A stretch of DNA of 64,000 bases from Bidens hawaiensis. Taxonomy: Eukaryota > Streptophyta > Magnoliopsida > Asterales > Asteraceae. Numbering within the stretch: the stretch's first letter is position 1; each line of letters starts with the position of its first letter. Shown one piece after another: positions 48,322 through 61,554 of this stretch. The position numbers were made by a program, and so were the translations under genes. Location of the stretch: positions 62,001-126,000 of the forward strand of contig JAIQDT010005792.1 of NCBI GenBank assembly GCA_021521415.1, given 5' to 3'. The notes under the pieces were generated by a model that worked only from the letters and a program-made list of their open reading frames with translations, was not told the DNA's origin and searched no databases.

Positions 48322-51300
48322 TCACTCCCTACCTCTTACCACCATATTCGAAGCCTTCTCGTTCTTCATAATCGCGTGAAACAACGACGCACGATCCTCC
48401 TCCACAATCTCTCTCAACAGCTCGTCTTCAATCTTCGGTGCTTGCCAATGAGAGGGATCTTCCACCAACTCCTCACTAAATATCATACTCGACACCCATT
48501 CTTTCCAAGTAGTCCGACTATGCTTCTCCTCTTCTAAAGTCCCCGTTGCAAGCAACTGATACACATACACCACCTTATCTTGGCCAGGCCTAAAAGCCCG
48601 TGCAATTGCTTGCTTACTTTTAGAAGGATTCCATTCCGAATCCAATAATATGACCCGTGAAGCTGCGGTCAAACTAATTCCTTCCGCACACGCGTTAATG
48701 GAAGCCAGCATTACCTTTGATGGGCCCCCGGGTTCTTCAAACTTATCCATAACGCGTCCTCGTTCAAACAGCTCGAGTTCTCCTTGCAGGACTAAAACTT
48801 CTTTCCCTCGTTTCCACCCGTAGAACCGATCAAACGTTTCTAAGAACAGGTTTATTGGAGCAATATTGTGGCAGAAGATTAAAACTTTTTCCTTTCGAAG
48901 AAGACAACGCGGGACTAAATTCATTACAAATCGGACCTTTGACCCGAGTTTGAGGTCAAACTTGAGACTATCAAGTGCTTGAAGCTCGTCCTCTTTGAAA
49001 TACTGGCTGGCACATGCTGTCGTTTGTATCAACCATGGGTGGATCGACCCTAGTGTGATTAATAACTCGAGCTCCAAAGGAAAACCTTTGTACACGGGTC
49101 GCTGTTCTTGAAGTTTTTTGAGAATGTCTTGTTGAACAGTGGTGGATTTCATCATGAGGGTGTAACATTGCAGACCGGGTAGGTTTTCAGCACTACCGCC
49201 TTCATAGTTATCAATGAACTTGCTTGTTAAGCTTCTTAGAATGTTTAACCCTTGTTGTCTATCCTTTTGAACATTTGCGTTAATCTGTTCTCCAATTTTG
49301 ATCAAAAATAGCTTTCTTGCTCTGTTTTCAAGTGAAAATTTGGAAATAACTCCTTTCTTTCTACTCTTGAATTTAGGGTCTAGCTTTTTAAGCACCTCGT
49401 TGACAAACCGCGGCCGTGCTAATGTGAGCGTGTTGAAATACTCACCGAAATTGTTTTGAAATAAGGTGCCAGATAGTAGGACCCGTAACGGGGTGTCGAC
49501 TTTCATTAAACCTTTTCTTAGTCTCGACTTCGTGCTTCTCGGGTTATGACCTTCGTCAAGGATTAATATTCCCGGGCATTGGCGAAGTACTTTGGCCATG
49601 TATTGTCGATGAGCATAGTTTGAATCTTCACGGGTCAGTGTTAGAAACGAAGTGTAGCCCATTAAGAGGACACTCGGGCTCGTGAGCCATTTTTGTATTT
49701 TCTCCAAACAGTCTAACACGTGCATTACGTCTTGGTTTCTAGGAAGGCCCGGAGCGAGTTTGAGTTTGTTTCTGAGGACTTCTTCTCTGTATGTCTGACC
49801 ACCGTGGATCTGGTACACCGGAATTGGAATCTTCCACTTGATGATTTCTTTGTACCAGGTGTACAAGGTTGTTTTTGGAGCAAGGACCAACGGGCGGGAC
49901 CCAGGAAAAAGTTTTAAGTAGCTTTCGAGAAAGGATATTATGAGTAATGTTTTGCCGGCTCCTGGAGTGTGGGAGATCACACAACCTCCTCGTTTTTTCT
50001 TGGCGGCTTCCATTTCTGAAGGTATTATGTCACCAGCTAGATTTCGCCATAGAAACTCGAATGCTCGTTTTTGGTGAAACCGTAGTTGGTCTCTGAGGTT
50101 GGGAATCAGGGCCCACACGTTTTCATTCTCGTTCTTATCTGATATTAGCATGTCGGATGAAGCAGGACGACATGCAATATCTAGACGTGTGTCTACATCT
50201 TGATTATTATTATTATCCTCAAAATCATCTTCCCCACGGGTCTCTTTGCTAGGAGTCCAGACTATACCTGGTAACTGTAAAACACACAAAAAAGTGACAA
50301 TGAAAGTTTAATATGTCAATAACTTTAGAACTTAATGAACAGTATAGAAGCATGTATAAATTAGAGGTGGAATCAGCCCGTTTACTTATAAATGGTTTGA
50401 CTTGGGTCCAGTCAATAAAACTACCTAAAGGTAGAACGGCTCATACGTGTGAATGCATATAACCTCCTACATCGCTTTTGTTCACAGATTTATATCGCCA
50501 TTGTAATAATAGTGTTTACAAAATGATAATAAACACTTATTATTGACACAAGTTTATAAAGACAAAAGTATTTACGGGTCAACCCAACCTGACCCGGCCC
50601 GTTTTGACACCAACTCTTTTTGACTTGTTACCGACCCATTCACCTTGCCACCTCTAGTAGTACTATGAAGCCTCACAGGTTCTTAAATTTAACTTACAAA
50701 GGACGGTGAGACATCTTTTATTTCAGATCTAACATGACCGCACAATCGACAAATGATTCCAAACTGTTCATTGAGTCTGTAATCATGTAGGCACTTCCGC
50801 TCGTGACTGGCCGGTTTTGCCATTTCATCATTAACTCCCTGAAAAATAAATTGATTATTATTATAACTTCGAATTTTGAGTAAATTATACTCTTCCTCCT
50901 TTAGGTATTTCAGGTTTCGCCCTTAAACTAAGGAAATAACAACAAACGTACTTTTTATGTTTTAAAATGTTTGTTGGTTTCGTCCTTTCCCGTTTCCACT
51001 AGCAGGCGTCAAATTTGTCAGTTAAATGAATCCCGTTGGTGGAAAGGACGAAACCTGCAAACTTTATAAAACATAAAGGATGTATGCTGTTACTTCCTTA
51101 GTTTAAGAACGAAACCTAAAATTTGCTAAATACCTAAAGGACGAAAACTGTAATTTACTCTAAATTCTAATATTATACATACCTCTGTTTCCTCCATAAG
51201 ATATGTAGTGGCAAGTGCTAATTCCATCTCCTTCCACAACATTTCAAGTTCTTGTTCTTCAGTCATTTCTTCAACTTCATTTTCTGCCTCCTTTACGGGT

Positions 51301-53073
51301 GCTTCATTTTTCTCCCTTTGACCCAAAGATTTCCCGAGCTGAAACTGATTCCACTGATCAATGACAGGTGGCTGTTCTATGTTGATTGATGCATCTATAT
51401 TTCTCATGCATCTACTCATCAACTCCCTATAGACACTTGCACAAACAGATTTTCTAAACGAAGTCCTTGAATCATAGATACTCTCTTTCCCAGAAGAACC
51501 ACGTTTAAACCGACCTCGCTTATTTACCATTTTGCCCTTCCATAAACCTCCCGAACCATCAAACTGACTTATTGGAGCTTTAAATTTTCTTTTATGAATT
51601 TTGGAAGAACCCTGCATTTTTAAGTACTTTGTCCATATGTCACTAACCCCAGTTCCTTCATCATCAGAAGCCCCAACGTCATATGAATCAGCATATATGT
51701 ACGGTCTTGATGAACGAGATTGAGAAGCCGTTGACCGAGGGTATTTTTGTTCATCTTGGTCTAATTTGTAAGGGACTTCTGTTCTGACTTCCTTTGACTT
51801 GCTACTGTCATTCTCCCTTCCAAGATAACCTTCTTCTTTATATATTTTCCTAAAGCAATCAATTTTCTTTCCGTCTTTAATAGACTGGTCATCTTGGATA
51901 GAAAATGCTACCGGGACTTCTTCATATTTTGAATTGTTTGGTCTGTATAACCCGATACGTGACAAGTCAACTTCAGTCTCTGACACGTCATCATCCCCCA
52001 GATAGCGTTCAGGTTGGACGTTTCTACGCTTTGACCGTCTCAAACCCGTGAAGTCAAAGTATGATGATGTGGCAAATTCATCCACATTACAGTTTTGTTT
52101 CTTTTCCTCTTCAGATTCTATATTATTGAATGGTAAAAGGGTTGAAGTGACAATATCATTTTCTAATTTAAAGTTAATAGCAGCTGAATGATTTTCAGAA
52201 TTTGGTAAACTCTTCTCACCATCACCATCCCAGATTTGATACAGAATCTGGTTGTTAACAGATTTCACATCAAAAACAAGTTGCTTGAAAATCGATGTGA
52301 CCATTAACCAAGAAATATCTGAGGAGAATTTGCCAGTAAATAGTTTGAATATTCGGCGTGAGTTGCAGTCTTCAGAACGGTTCCAGCGATAATGCTTATC
52401 TTCACATGGCTTTCCTTCAAGCTTTTGAAGAATGGATATCTGATCAAGATGTAATGTTTTGACATCTTTAATAATTGCTTTCTTGATCAAGCCAGCTGGA
52501 CCTTGCTTCATGTAGATGTTGACATGGAACTCACAGACACATTTGTCATCTTCATGAGGTCTTCTCTCTACTGAATTTATTTTAGCATCCAGCCAGACCT
52601 GTATGAGCATAATTAATATGTGCATGTTAATATCAAGAAAATATATGGAGTTACTAAGACTAGTCTGACTACAAAGAAGCTTACGGGTTCTGGATCCTCG
52701 TCGTCGTTTGATTCTTCATCTGGCGGTTGATAGACAGAAAGCACACAAACATCAATTCCAGGTCTTAGAAAGCATGTGCAATCAGCCAAATTTGCTTTTC
52801 TTGACCTTATTCTAAAGTCCGACATGGGAATTGTTTCTTCAGTTGTGGTTTCTTTGTTTTTAATGAACATGCTGACAACTCCATTTCTGATACGTAAGCG
52901 CTCCACGGGCAACCATGAACCACACCAGTAGGCTTCAAAAGCTGTTCACCATATCAATACAAACATTCAGACAAATGCAATATGTTGAGAAAAGAATATC
53001 ACGTCTAAATAAACATACGCAGTGGATCAAATTTATGTGTGTTTTGGTGTATATTAGCATATCTCCTCTTCAT
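48322..53073 (-). CDS. CLSY: SNF2-family chromatin remodeler CLASSY (CLSY1/2-like)
   Basis: Five coding exons join in frame to 1273 aa: 53073-53019, 52941-52685, 52598-51183, 50838-50698 and 50274-48322, all GT-AG. Start MKRRYANIHQ; then the CLSY N-terminal region (PFEAYWCGSWLPVERLRIRN), an acidic/basic disordered middle, a CRLCGHV zinc-binding-like segment in exon 4, and a SNF2 ATPase: Walker A PGAGKT (727-732), DEGH in place of DEAH (863), SGTLFQNN, helicase-C with HNIAPINLF, and RAFRPGQ (1182-1188). Length matches Arabidopsis CLSY1/2 (about 1250-1260). CLSY proteins act in the nucleus, linking RNA polymerase IV to target chromatin for 24-nt siRNA production and RNA-directed DNA methylation. 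Frame and motifs are intact, so probably active. Introns 3 and 4 hold MITEs. Confidence 0.93.
50362..50656. mobile_element. hAT-type MITE in CLSY intron 4
   Basis: It begins TAGAGGTGGAATCAGCCCG and ends, inverted, TAGAGGTGGCAAGGTGAATG. The inner subterminal regions are rich in AACGG/CCCGTT and GACCC motifs common in plant hAT MITEs. Flanks GTATAAAT and GTAGTACT only partly agree, so the 8-bp duplication is eroded. It lies between exon 5 (ends 50274) and exon 4 (starts 50698) and does not touch the splice sites. Confidence 0.55.
50871..51167. mobile_element. Mutator-like MITE in CLSY intron 3
   Basis: Inverted repeats of about 110 bp: GAATTTTGAGTAAATTATAC... at 50871 and, inverted, GAATTTAGAGTAAATTACAG... 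from 51167, sharing TCCTTTAGGTATTT and CTTAAACTAAGGAA blocks. There is little sequence between the arms, so the RNA would fold into a long hairpin within the intron. It ends 15 bp from the exon 3 donor. Confidence 0.65.
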
Positions 53074-54460
53074 GATTCGTTGGCTATGGGTGGGATTTAT
53101 TGGGTCCGGTGGTTGTTGTTTGATTCCTTTCTTTCCCGACCGAAATGCTGTAAGTTTGTCTACCTGGAATAAATTATTAGATCAGCACCAGATGTCTAAT
53201 GTGATTGGATATACAAATGCAAACAGTTGAAGTATAGAGACATGGTGATTATACATATAGTAAAGTTTAATTCTCACAACAGCAGCACAAAAAGAAGAAA
53301 CATTCCCATTTAACTGCCACAGTTTGGTTTCTTTTTGCTTACCTTGAGAACCTCTTAATTACCACAAAACTCACATGAGTCACCAATACCCTGCTAACCA
53401 ATGAGATTAGGTAAAACACAGCTTGTGTCGGGCAGGTAACATTCAAGGCGGTTAAAAAGCAGAAACCTTGTGGAATCAACGGGTAGTTGATCATAACAAA
53501 ACGTTCAATTCCAAAAGGCGAATCTATTTTCTTTTGTGGATACTAATTTACTTAAGGGGAAATAAATAATTTCTTCATTATTACTTGAAATAGTGCATTA
53601 TTATTGCATGTTAGAATGATTCAAAAATGCAATAGGTGGAATGACATGTTGCTGTATTTGCTTTAAGAAGAAACAAACACATCATTTTGCTACTAAAGTC
53701 CTTAACTTCCCACAAAAAGAAAATATTTTGTTTCATCAAATACAGAATGGTGTATTCTTTTCACCTTTCCCTCTGGAATATGAAACTAAACAAATTATTC
53801 TTTCACACAAAATCAATAACTTTACATTAAAGCTATCATCCATATTTATTATCAGGTAGCAAATATCAAATCAACGAAATGCATAGTAAAGATACTATGC
53901 TATAAGCAATGTCACGCCTCGAATAAGATCAAGGCGTAAACCTCTATAGTTAAACGTATTGGTTGTTATTAGAAACATGATGTGATATAATAATTAATTC
54001 ACACCAACAAAAATAGCAAAGTAGCAGAATTAAAAACAAAAAAGAAAACTGTTGCAAAAAGAGATGCTATAAATTCACTTCAATAAATCCAATTGAAAAA
54101 CAAGGTTCAGTCAAATTAAACCTAAAAAGCAGCAATTAAATATAATTCAATTCAATTCAATAAATGAACATCAAACAAAACATAATCGATAAAACCTGAT
54201 GCTTAAACCTTTCGATAAACCTAAAAATGAATTAAAAATCGTAAGGATATGGCACTTAGCATGAAACAAACACAATTACTCCAACAACAATTCCGATATC
54301 ATCGGCTCATATCAAGCTTTTACGACACGATCGAACATGAAAAGGTTGAATTAAAGAGAAATGGAGTAAAATTAGACCTTAATTGACGGCGATTCTCGTC
54401 AAAATTAGTTGAGCAAGTGCACGAATAACAGAGGAGGAATCAATGCTTATTATGTTATGC

Positions 54461-54470
<10 letters not shown>
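53074..54470 (-). promoter_or_regulatory. CLSY 5' UTR with probable leader intron
   Basis: An acceptor (AACTTACAG, exon from 53147) lies 74 nt before the ATG, and a possible donor AATTAAG|GTCTAA lies at 54378/54377, giving a 1.2-kb leader intron. Upstream on the gene strand is a (CT)n tract (54466-54491), often seen near plant transcription starts. The intron itself shows no gene; a CGCCTCGA/TCAAGGCG stem occurs at about 53916-53933. Confidence 0.45.

Positions 54471-54491
<21 letters not shown>
54466..54491. repeat. (GA)n microsatellite at the CLSY leader
   Basis: About 13 GA units on the plus strand, CT on the gene strand. Confidence 0.9.
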
Positions 54492-54602
54492 ATCATTCAT
54501 TCACGAGTAGGTGGAAAGAGAAATCTATATATGCTGCGACATTATTATCGACTGAATCTCGAAGTTTGGAGTGTGTTGTCGACTACTGCATGAATGAAAC
54601 AC

Positions 54603-54679
<77 letters not shown>

Positions 54680-54680
54680 C
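54603..54680. repeat. (ACATAT)n hexanucleotide microsatellite
   Basis: About 13 perfect six-base units upstream of CLSY. The open frame of repeated Cys-Ile across it is an artefact. Confidence 0.95.
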
Positions 54681-54689
54681 ACACTGTGT

Positions 54690-56789
54690 GAGAGAGGAAG
54701 AGTATAGTGTGTGTATGTGTGGGTTTTGGGAGACTGAATCTCGAAGTTTGTTAGATGTGAAGAACTGTAACTTTGGAATATGTGATATTAGGTCCTTCAA
54801 GTATATGTCAAGTTCACGAAGTTATCATTGTATTCATGTATAAAAATGTAGAAATGACATGACACGTTTGACACCGGATGTGTTATTTGAGTATGAGCTT
54901 GTTTGGTATAAAATGGATTAAAGTGAGTGATGCTGATTGATTGTTACTTTAATACTAGTTGATGTTAGAAACATGTGTTCTTCTAAATATTAGACGGATC
55001 GGTTAAACCGTCAACCGATAACTAGTGAGGGAACGGGTTTTTTTGTTCATGAATCGAAGTTAGTAAAAGGATTTAAGTGAATAATGGTGATTGTTACTTT
55101 AGTATTACTCGAATTTATAGCAATGTGTTATTTTAAATAGCAGACCGACCAATTAAATAGTCTAACTGATGACTGGACATTTTTTTTTTATTTTTTTGTG
55201 AACTGGTTTCTAGTTTATTGGAAAGCTTTGCAATTCATAAATCGTGTTAAAGTTATGAGTATTTAATTGTGGGCTCACATTGAATACTTAAAAGTTTGAG
55301 AAAAGTCATTTTAAAGTGAAAATATGTGTTTTCATTTGAATCATTTGATTATGTATAACCTAAAAACCGGAAAATAATGATGATGTTGTACTTATCATGT
55401 GTATGGATGATTAATATTTCAACTTAGTTCATAGTGGATTGAATCTCTAACTTGTTATAACTAATAACTCTTTTATTTTAACTTCTTTATATATGGATTA
55501 CTTACATTTAACGTTCTCTTTGAATTTTTGACTATCATCCATGTTTAGAGCCTTAGAGGTTGATTCGACCAGTCCAATTTTTAAAACAAAGAAGAAACAA
55601 ATAATGTTTATAGTAGATTTTGGGTTATTTAAATATGGATTCAAATAATGTTAACCGAATAAAGATTATCAATTTATATTTACTCCAAAGACACCTTTAT
55701 AGTAAAAAGTAATTGCATGATTCTCAATAACTACTTGTTTAGCAGTTCCAAGTAATATATATCATAAAATAGAAATTATTTATTGTACTTTACAACATGG
55801 TAATGAGTGAGATATATTAAGATTCGGTAAATTTCCACGACAACAAACTGTCATATCAATTTTACTTTAGATTCGAAACTTTTTTTCAAAAACCTTTTAT
55901 ATCATTTCATTACAATAAACTTCCCCTCTATTAAATATTATCAAAACAATATATATAACTTGTGCATATATGTGTATGAGTGAGGAAGTTGGGTTGCCTG
56001 GTTGTCCGCCGACTCGTCTCCTTCTGCATACTTTACTTTGGCAAATTCCTCCACAACAAGAAAATTCCACCACCTCAAGCCTACACATTGTCACATCATT
56101 CAAATCGCGGGCCGCATAACGCATTGCCAGTTCTAAGTACCCTTTAAAAGTGCATCATAAAAAGTCTAATAAGTAACCTACTTAAAATCTTTAAGTACTT
56201 CTATGAAATTGTTTGACCATTTTGATATTGTGAGAGATTCTTCATTATGATTGTTTTTTTTCAATATGAAAATCATTTGTATAAAGAAATAATAAATTTT
56301 AACACTATTAACTAGGATAACATACTTACTTTCTCACCGGATATAAGAATAAGTAACACAATTCTAAGAGTTTGTAGTTAGTGTTTTTCTAAGAACACTA
56401 CAAATATAAGCGAATTAAGACAAAATTGTCTAAATTTGATCTCGGCTTATTTAGCTTAAAAGATGTCATACATAAAAATGAAAATTGATTATTGTACTAC
56501 AATAAATGAAGTGAGATATGTTAAGATTCTATATTAAAAGTAAGTCAATCAACATATAGGTAATCTACAAGAATCATTAAGTGGTACTATGAATTTGTTA
56601 GACCGTTTTGATATGGAGAGAGATTGTTCATTATAATTGAATTATTAATTTGAAAATCATTTGTATACACAAAATAAAAATATAAAGATGTCACCTAGGA
56701 AAATTTTCACTCTTTGTGTACAACTTTGTGAATAGAAAGAAGTATCATACAAATTAAAATTGGTTGATTGTTTTTCGCTTAAAAAATAC
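54690..56789. other. AT-rich intergenic
   Basis: No gene recognised. Two blocks resemble each other: 55795-55815 with 56515-56535 (GAGATATRTTAAGATTC) and 56190-56240 with 56575-56625 (TATGAA(A/T)TTGTT...GACC(A/G)TTTTGATAT), indicating an old duplication of about 400-700 bp. Confidence 0.4.
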
Positions 56790-56790
56790 T

Positions 56791-57276
56791 AGGAATGTAA
56801 ATGAGTCTGGTTGAGCTTTAGCTCGTCTAAGTTTGAGCTCGACTCATTTAACTTGAAAAGAAGTCGAGTATGACTCTTTTCGGCTCAATATCTAAAGGTT
56901 GAGATAGGTTTGCGAGCTCATTTCTAAATTCGAGCTCAACTTATTTGTTTTATTATTATCTTATAAAATACGATTATATATAATTATATGCATTTATAAC
57001 TATAATTTTATATATAACATAATATATCATTATAATTATTATGTAAACATATATTTACAAACGTAAAACTTTTTTTATTATACTCTATATATAATAATTT
57101 CGTTTAAACTTGTATTAATAGGCAAACTCGTTATATAAAGCTAGAGTTTGTGCTCACTTTTAATGAACTCAATATTTGTATGGGTTTAGACTTGACCTCA
57201 TTTAAGCTCAACATAATTCGAAATGTTAACAAATCGATCTTGCGTAGTTAAGAGCAAACTAACTCATTTACACATC
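56791..57276. mobile_element. hAT-type MITE, degenerate
   Basis: Ends AGGAATGTAAATGAGTC and, inverted, AGATGTGTAAATGAGTTAG. The subterminal parts are rich in GAGCTCGA(C)/GTTCGAGCTC-type motifs, as in common plant hAT MITEs that start with (T)AGGGGTGTAAA. No transposase. Confidence 0.45.
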
Positions 57277-57980
57277 TTGTCTAAGTTTGCCTTTAGAGGG
57301 TTTAAGTGTCAACTGGTTAAACCTGGAGGCTTGTTTGTAATTTGTTGTTGTACAACTTGTACTTGATGGAGGGGGTGGGTGTATACTAAATTCAGGTGGG
57401 ACCAGACGATAATTATGTCTTGATTTACTTATGTTAATTTTGTCAATGTCACCTTTTCTAAACTTTCGACTTTTGATGGATTCGCTTCTCGGTAAACAAG
57501 TGACATTATTAGACATACAGGTGGGGCCGCCTCGGTAAGTGAGAGAATGATTCATTTAAGAAAAAGTATATCTATGTTAAAACTTTGTGAAAATTATTAG
57601 AATAACCATATGTTTCATCAAAAAATTTTAAATATAAAAACGGACATGGGTGTATTTAGCATGCATCTTTTCAATAATTGATTTTTATCCGATAAGCAAG
57701 TGTTATCTTAGAGGAGCCGGCTAAGTTTAGCTGACATTTTATGAACACTGAAACTTGTAAAAAGTAAACGAGACTCGTTTTCATTCAAAAATAAACAACT
57801 ACCTATACTATTAAAGCAAAACATTTTTCACATGTATTTTAACTAGATTACCCACATAGGATGCCAAGTATACAATTTCTATATATAAATTATTCACCTA
57901 ATAAACAATTTAATTCTAAACATTAACTCCTAAGTTGAAAAATGTTTCAAAATAAATGGTTATAATCACCATTTATTGAG
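57277..57980. other. Intergenic with a Helitron-like 5' terminal motif
   Basis: CTATACTATTAAAGCAAAAC at 57803-57822 resembles the conserved 5' end of many plant Helitrons (TCTATACTATTAAAGC), with the first TC changed to CC. Its 3' end was not found; the next LTR fragment may interrupt it. Confidence 0.3.
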
Positions 57981-58380
57981 TGTAAGGCCATGGTCTCGGT
58001 GCCCTACATTAGACGTTGGATTTACTCATAAACATGATTCAGATATCAGAGTGAATTAAAACTTTTCGCGGAATATAAAACTTCAACCATTTATTACAAA
58101 ATCATAACATTCTTGATTAAAACATCCAAATTGTCTAAACATCCAAATAGTCTTACTTAAAACATCACAAATAAAACATCATATCTTCATGCTTTAGATG
58201 CTAGCCGCTCATCCATACCATGTGTCATCCTCAAGCCAGCTCTTTTAATATATTTACTTGTATGCATACTAAAAATCAGTTACGCCGAGTGAGTTCTAGT
58301 CAATCAGACAACATATATTTCATACACTTACTTACATACATGCATCCGGAGATACATATTATATAAATGAAAAATTAATA
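57981..58380 (-). mobile_element. Fragment of a Ty3/gypsy LTR (3' part)
   Basis: It starts TGTAAGGCCATGGTCTCGGTG and follows 25311-25670 closely (shared blocks AAAACTTTTCGCGGAA, TGCATACTAAAA(A/G)TCAG, GAGTGAGTTCTA) until about 58380, where similarity ends. It is therefore the 3' part of the same LTR family on the minus strand, truncated. Confidence 0.65.
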
Positions 58381-59759
58381 AAAAAATCATAACTCAAAAT
58401 TTAATAAGAAAAACAAAAATAATAAAAAACACAAAAATGTTTCCACCATCTTTCTCGTTATAAAAAAACAAAACAAAACAAAAAAAACATAAAAAAAACT
58501 CAATGTTGAGGACAGCTTGCAAGAACAGTCTATGATTAATAAAAGGAAATCCAAGGAAGAGATCGAAGGGGGGGGGGGGGTCTTGAAAACGATTGAAGTC
58601 GGGGAAATTTTAGGTTGTCGGGTTATGGGGCTAGAAGATATAATCCGCAGGATGATTATTAAGGAACACGAGTTTACAGGTAAACAATGAATATGGTATC
58701 TTATAACATTAGAGGTGCATGGGAGGAAAGGAAAACGGATGGAATTTGGAATCTTAAGAGTAAGCGTTGATTGGAAATCTTGGTGCAAATTTAATTTCGA
58801 AAAATTTCCTTTATAAATGTAGGTTTGTTTAGTTGGTTTTCTAGGTTCATTCGTTGTACTTTAGGCTTCTTGCTACTTGCATGAGGTCCTATTAGTTTTT
58901 CTTTTTTTTTCTTTTTCAAATTTGGCCTTTCAAAAAAAGTTGTGTCTTTGTATTTATCATTGTGTTTTGTGTTTATTTTCATCATTAATTGTGTTTATTT
59001 TTACTTGACATTTTGTTTTTTTCTTGATATTGTGTTACATTACTCAACATTGTGTTATATTTGCGATTTATTGTGTATTATGTTTTATTTGTCAATGTGT
59101 TTATTGTTTATTTTCGTCATTATGTCCTTTCAGCGTTTTTTAATGAAAATGACGGGAGAAATATTGTAGTTTTTATTTTAAATTTTTTCGTTTTTTATTT
59201 AGATTTTGGGTTATGATTTTTTATTTTTCTTTTGAATTCTTTTTGTAGGTTTTTTTTCCACCAATTTTTTTCACACTTCTCATTTTTGTCTCCGTTTATA
59301 TTTGAACTTTTTACTTACATATATCAATGTTTTAAATATTTAAGTAATTAGATACATGTTTTCCTTTTGGTTTTTCTATATCAAAATATATCACATATCG
59401 TTTTTGATTGTCGAATTATAATATGAAAAGGTCGAATTAAAAAAAAAATGTGTCATCATTTAGTGAATACTAAACGCATCAACTATACTTTACTATACAA
59501 AATATATGACCCAACACCCTTTTAAATGCCCTTTTTTTTTCTTTTTTTCTTAATTTAGGGTCCATATTAAAATAAGGGGTTTCAAGGCCCTTGCTAAAGT
59601 AACGGCCATTGAGTCAGCCCGACACGAATTTATTATTACTAGACAGGTGCCTATATTATGCGATGAGTGCTTCGACCCAGGGTGTCCTACCTTGCGACGA
59701 GTGTTTGGACACAGATCCTAGTAATCATATAACAATTATAGGTGTTTATGGTTTGGTTG
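58381..59759. other. Intergenic, low complexity
   Basis: Includes a 13-G run at 58568-58580, a T-rich stretch at 58880-59540 with a degenerate TTGTGTT(A/T)TTT repeat (58960-59120), and an inverted pair ATCATAACTCAAAAT (58387) / ATTTTGGGTTATGAT (59202) that may be the arms of an old element. No gene. Confidence 0.4.
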
Positions 59760-59769
59760 GAACCTTACA

Positions 59770-60750
59770 ACTGGGGGTGTTAATCGGATCAACTCAATCA
59801 GGTTTCGGATTAAAACGGGTTGAGTTTGTCGAGTTTAACTTAAAAAATATCTAACTCGCAACCGACCCTATAAAGGTTCGGGTTATTCAGGTTTTGGGTT
59901 AGTCGGGGCATGTGAGTTGGGTTAATCGGGTTAACCATGTCATTTTATACTTTTAAGTTGATTTTTGTGTTTGTAGCATGTGGACTGCAATATTTCTCAT
60001 TCTACTCAATTTTCAATTTCTTACACAGTTAATTATTATATAATTGAATATAGGCCTGCAAACGAACCAAACAGACATGACAAGGGCATGCCCGCGTTTG
60101 TTCATTTAATTTTAAACGAACAAGAGCACTTAATCGAACAAATATTTGTGTTCATGTTCATTTATTTAAAAAATGAACATGTTTGTGTTTGTTTATGTTC
60201 CTTTATTTAAAATATAAACAAACAATTCACAAACATAATTAACCAAAGATAAACGAACATAAATAAACATACATGTATATACATTAACTAACACAAACAA
60301 ACATAAATAAATACATTTAAATGAAAACAAAATAAACAAATATAAAACAATTTAGGGCGATATAATTTCTAAATGCAAATAATATTTAATATTTTTCTAT
60401 TAATTTGTAAACAAACATGAATGAACATAAACAAACTTAAATGAATGATCATAAACGAACATTCACGAACATAGATGAACGAATGAAACATATGTTCATG
60501 TCTGTTCATTTAATTAGATGGACACAATGTAAATGTCCGCCGAATGGGTCACGAATAAGAAAAATAATTTACTTCTCTATTAAACTTTCAGTGTTGACTT
60601 TTTAGTGCTTATTTAACCTTTGTAGCATTGTATTTAAAGTTAACTATCACCACTAATCGGGTTATTCGGGTTAATCCGAAACCCAACTTTTTTCCAAAAA
60701 TAAACCCGAACTTATTAACAATTCGATTTAACCCAATTAATATGTTTTGA
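59770..60750. mobile_element. Degenerate hAT-like MITE with a second MITE nested inside
   Basis: Outer element: GGGGGTGTTAATCGGATCAAC (59772) with repeated CGGGTTA/TCGGGTTA motifs to 59935, and the corresponding inverted motifs (GGGTTATTCGGGTTAATCC, AACCCAATTAA) at 60655-60745. Between them, 60050-60530 is an independent block starting TAGGCCTGCAAACGAACC and dense in GAACAT/ATGTTC repeats, which looks like a separate hAT-type MITE inserted later. No target duplications could be set. Confidence 0.4.
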
Positions 60751-61550
60751 CCATATATGTAACAACTCGGTTTTACCAATTTATTTTACCGACCCGTTTT
60801 TATGTTCGGGTTTTCTATCAAATAAAATACCCCAATTATCAAGTTAAGTTAATTGTTATAATATTATTTTTAATTATTTATTTAAAACATATTTACAACT
60901 TTCACTTTATGGCAACCCAAACTACAAGTATTACCTTCTTATGTATCCACTCAACAATTTTATGGACTAAATGCAAATATGATAATTAATATATTATAAT
61001 CATTGACCCTTTCACAGACCCGTTTACCCAGTTCTACGTGTATAACCGTTTTGAATCTTTGACCACAATTCTCGTATTAATTTTGGAAATAAAATCATGT
61101 GATTGATTGTTCATGCCTAATCGAGCTCACCGGCTCTTTTAATTAAGAAAACGAAGTCAAACTAATACATATTAACCTATATGAAAAGCCGTCTCAAACC
61201 CGTTCATCAAAATATGCATAAATGGCCACCATAATTCAATTAATCTTACAGATAGGATCTCCTATACATCGCCTATTGATCCCCCTTATCTAATTATATC
61301 ATCTTCGTCATTTGTATGATGCTTTAAGACTATTTATGGTCGTCGGGTTCTGCGCGCCGTTCACCGTCAATTGGTATCTTAATCAGGTAATTAACACATG
61401 TAATCATTCGCCCTAACGTGTAGAACGTAAGCCCTGATGTAAATTAAACCAAATCTATCGGACTGAAAGAGTGTGCGAATTAGGGTTTATAGTGTTGAAG
61501 GTTCTGTTCGTTCCTGTTTATATTAAACTGTTTTCAGTTATTAACCATGA
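60751..61550. other. Intergenic, possible old gene promoter
   Basis: Mostly AT-rich. 61330-61385 is GC-richer (GTCGTCGGGTTCTGCGCGCC) and followed by a good splice donor-like CAG|GTAATT at about 61386. AATTAGGGTTTATAG at 61478 is telo-box-like. No coding sequence recognised. Confidence 0.3.
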
Positions 61551-61554
61551 AGCA

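Noticed and set aside
51167..51178. A 9-bp target duplication for the intron 3 MITE
   Set aside because: Flanks TATAACTTC and TAATATTAT do not match well enough to claim one.
54525..54800. Cys-Ile repeat ORF
   Set aside because: Produced by the ACATAT microsatellite.
58387..58788. 133-codon minus-strand ORF with a hydrophobic C-terminus
   Set aside because: Composition follows the A/T-rich and poly-G low-complexity DNA; the Phe/Leu end is poly-T/A translation and no family is recognised.
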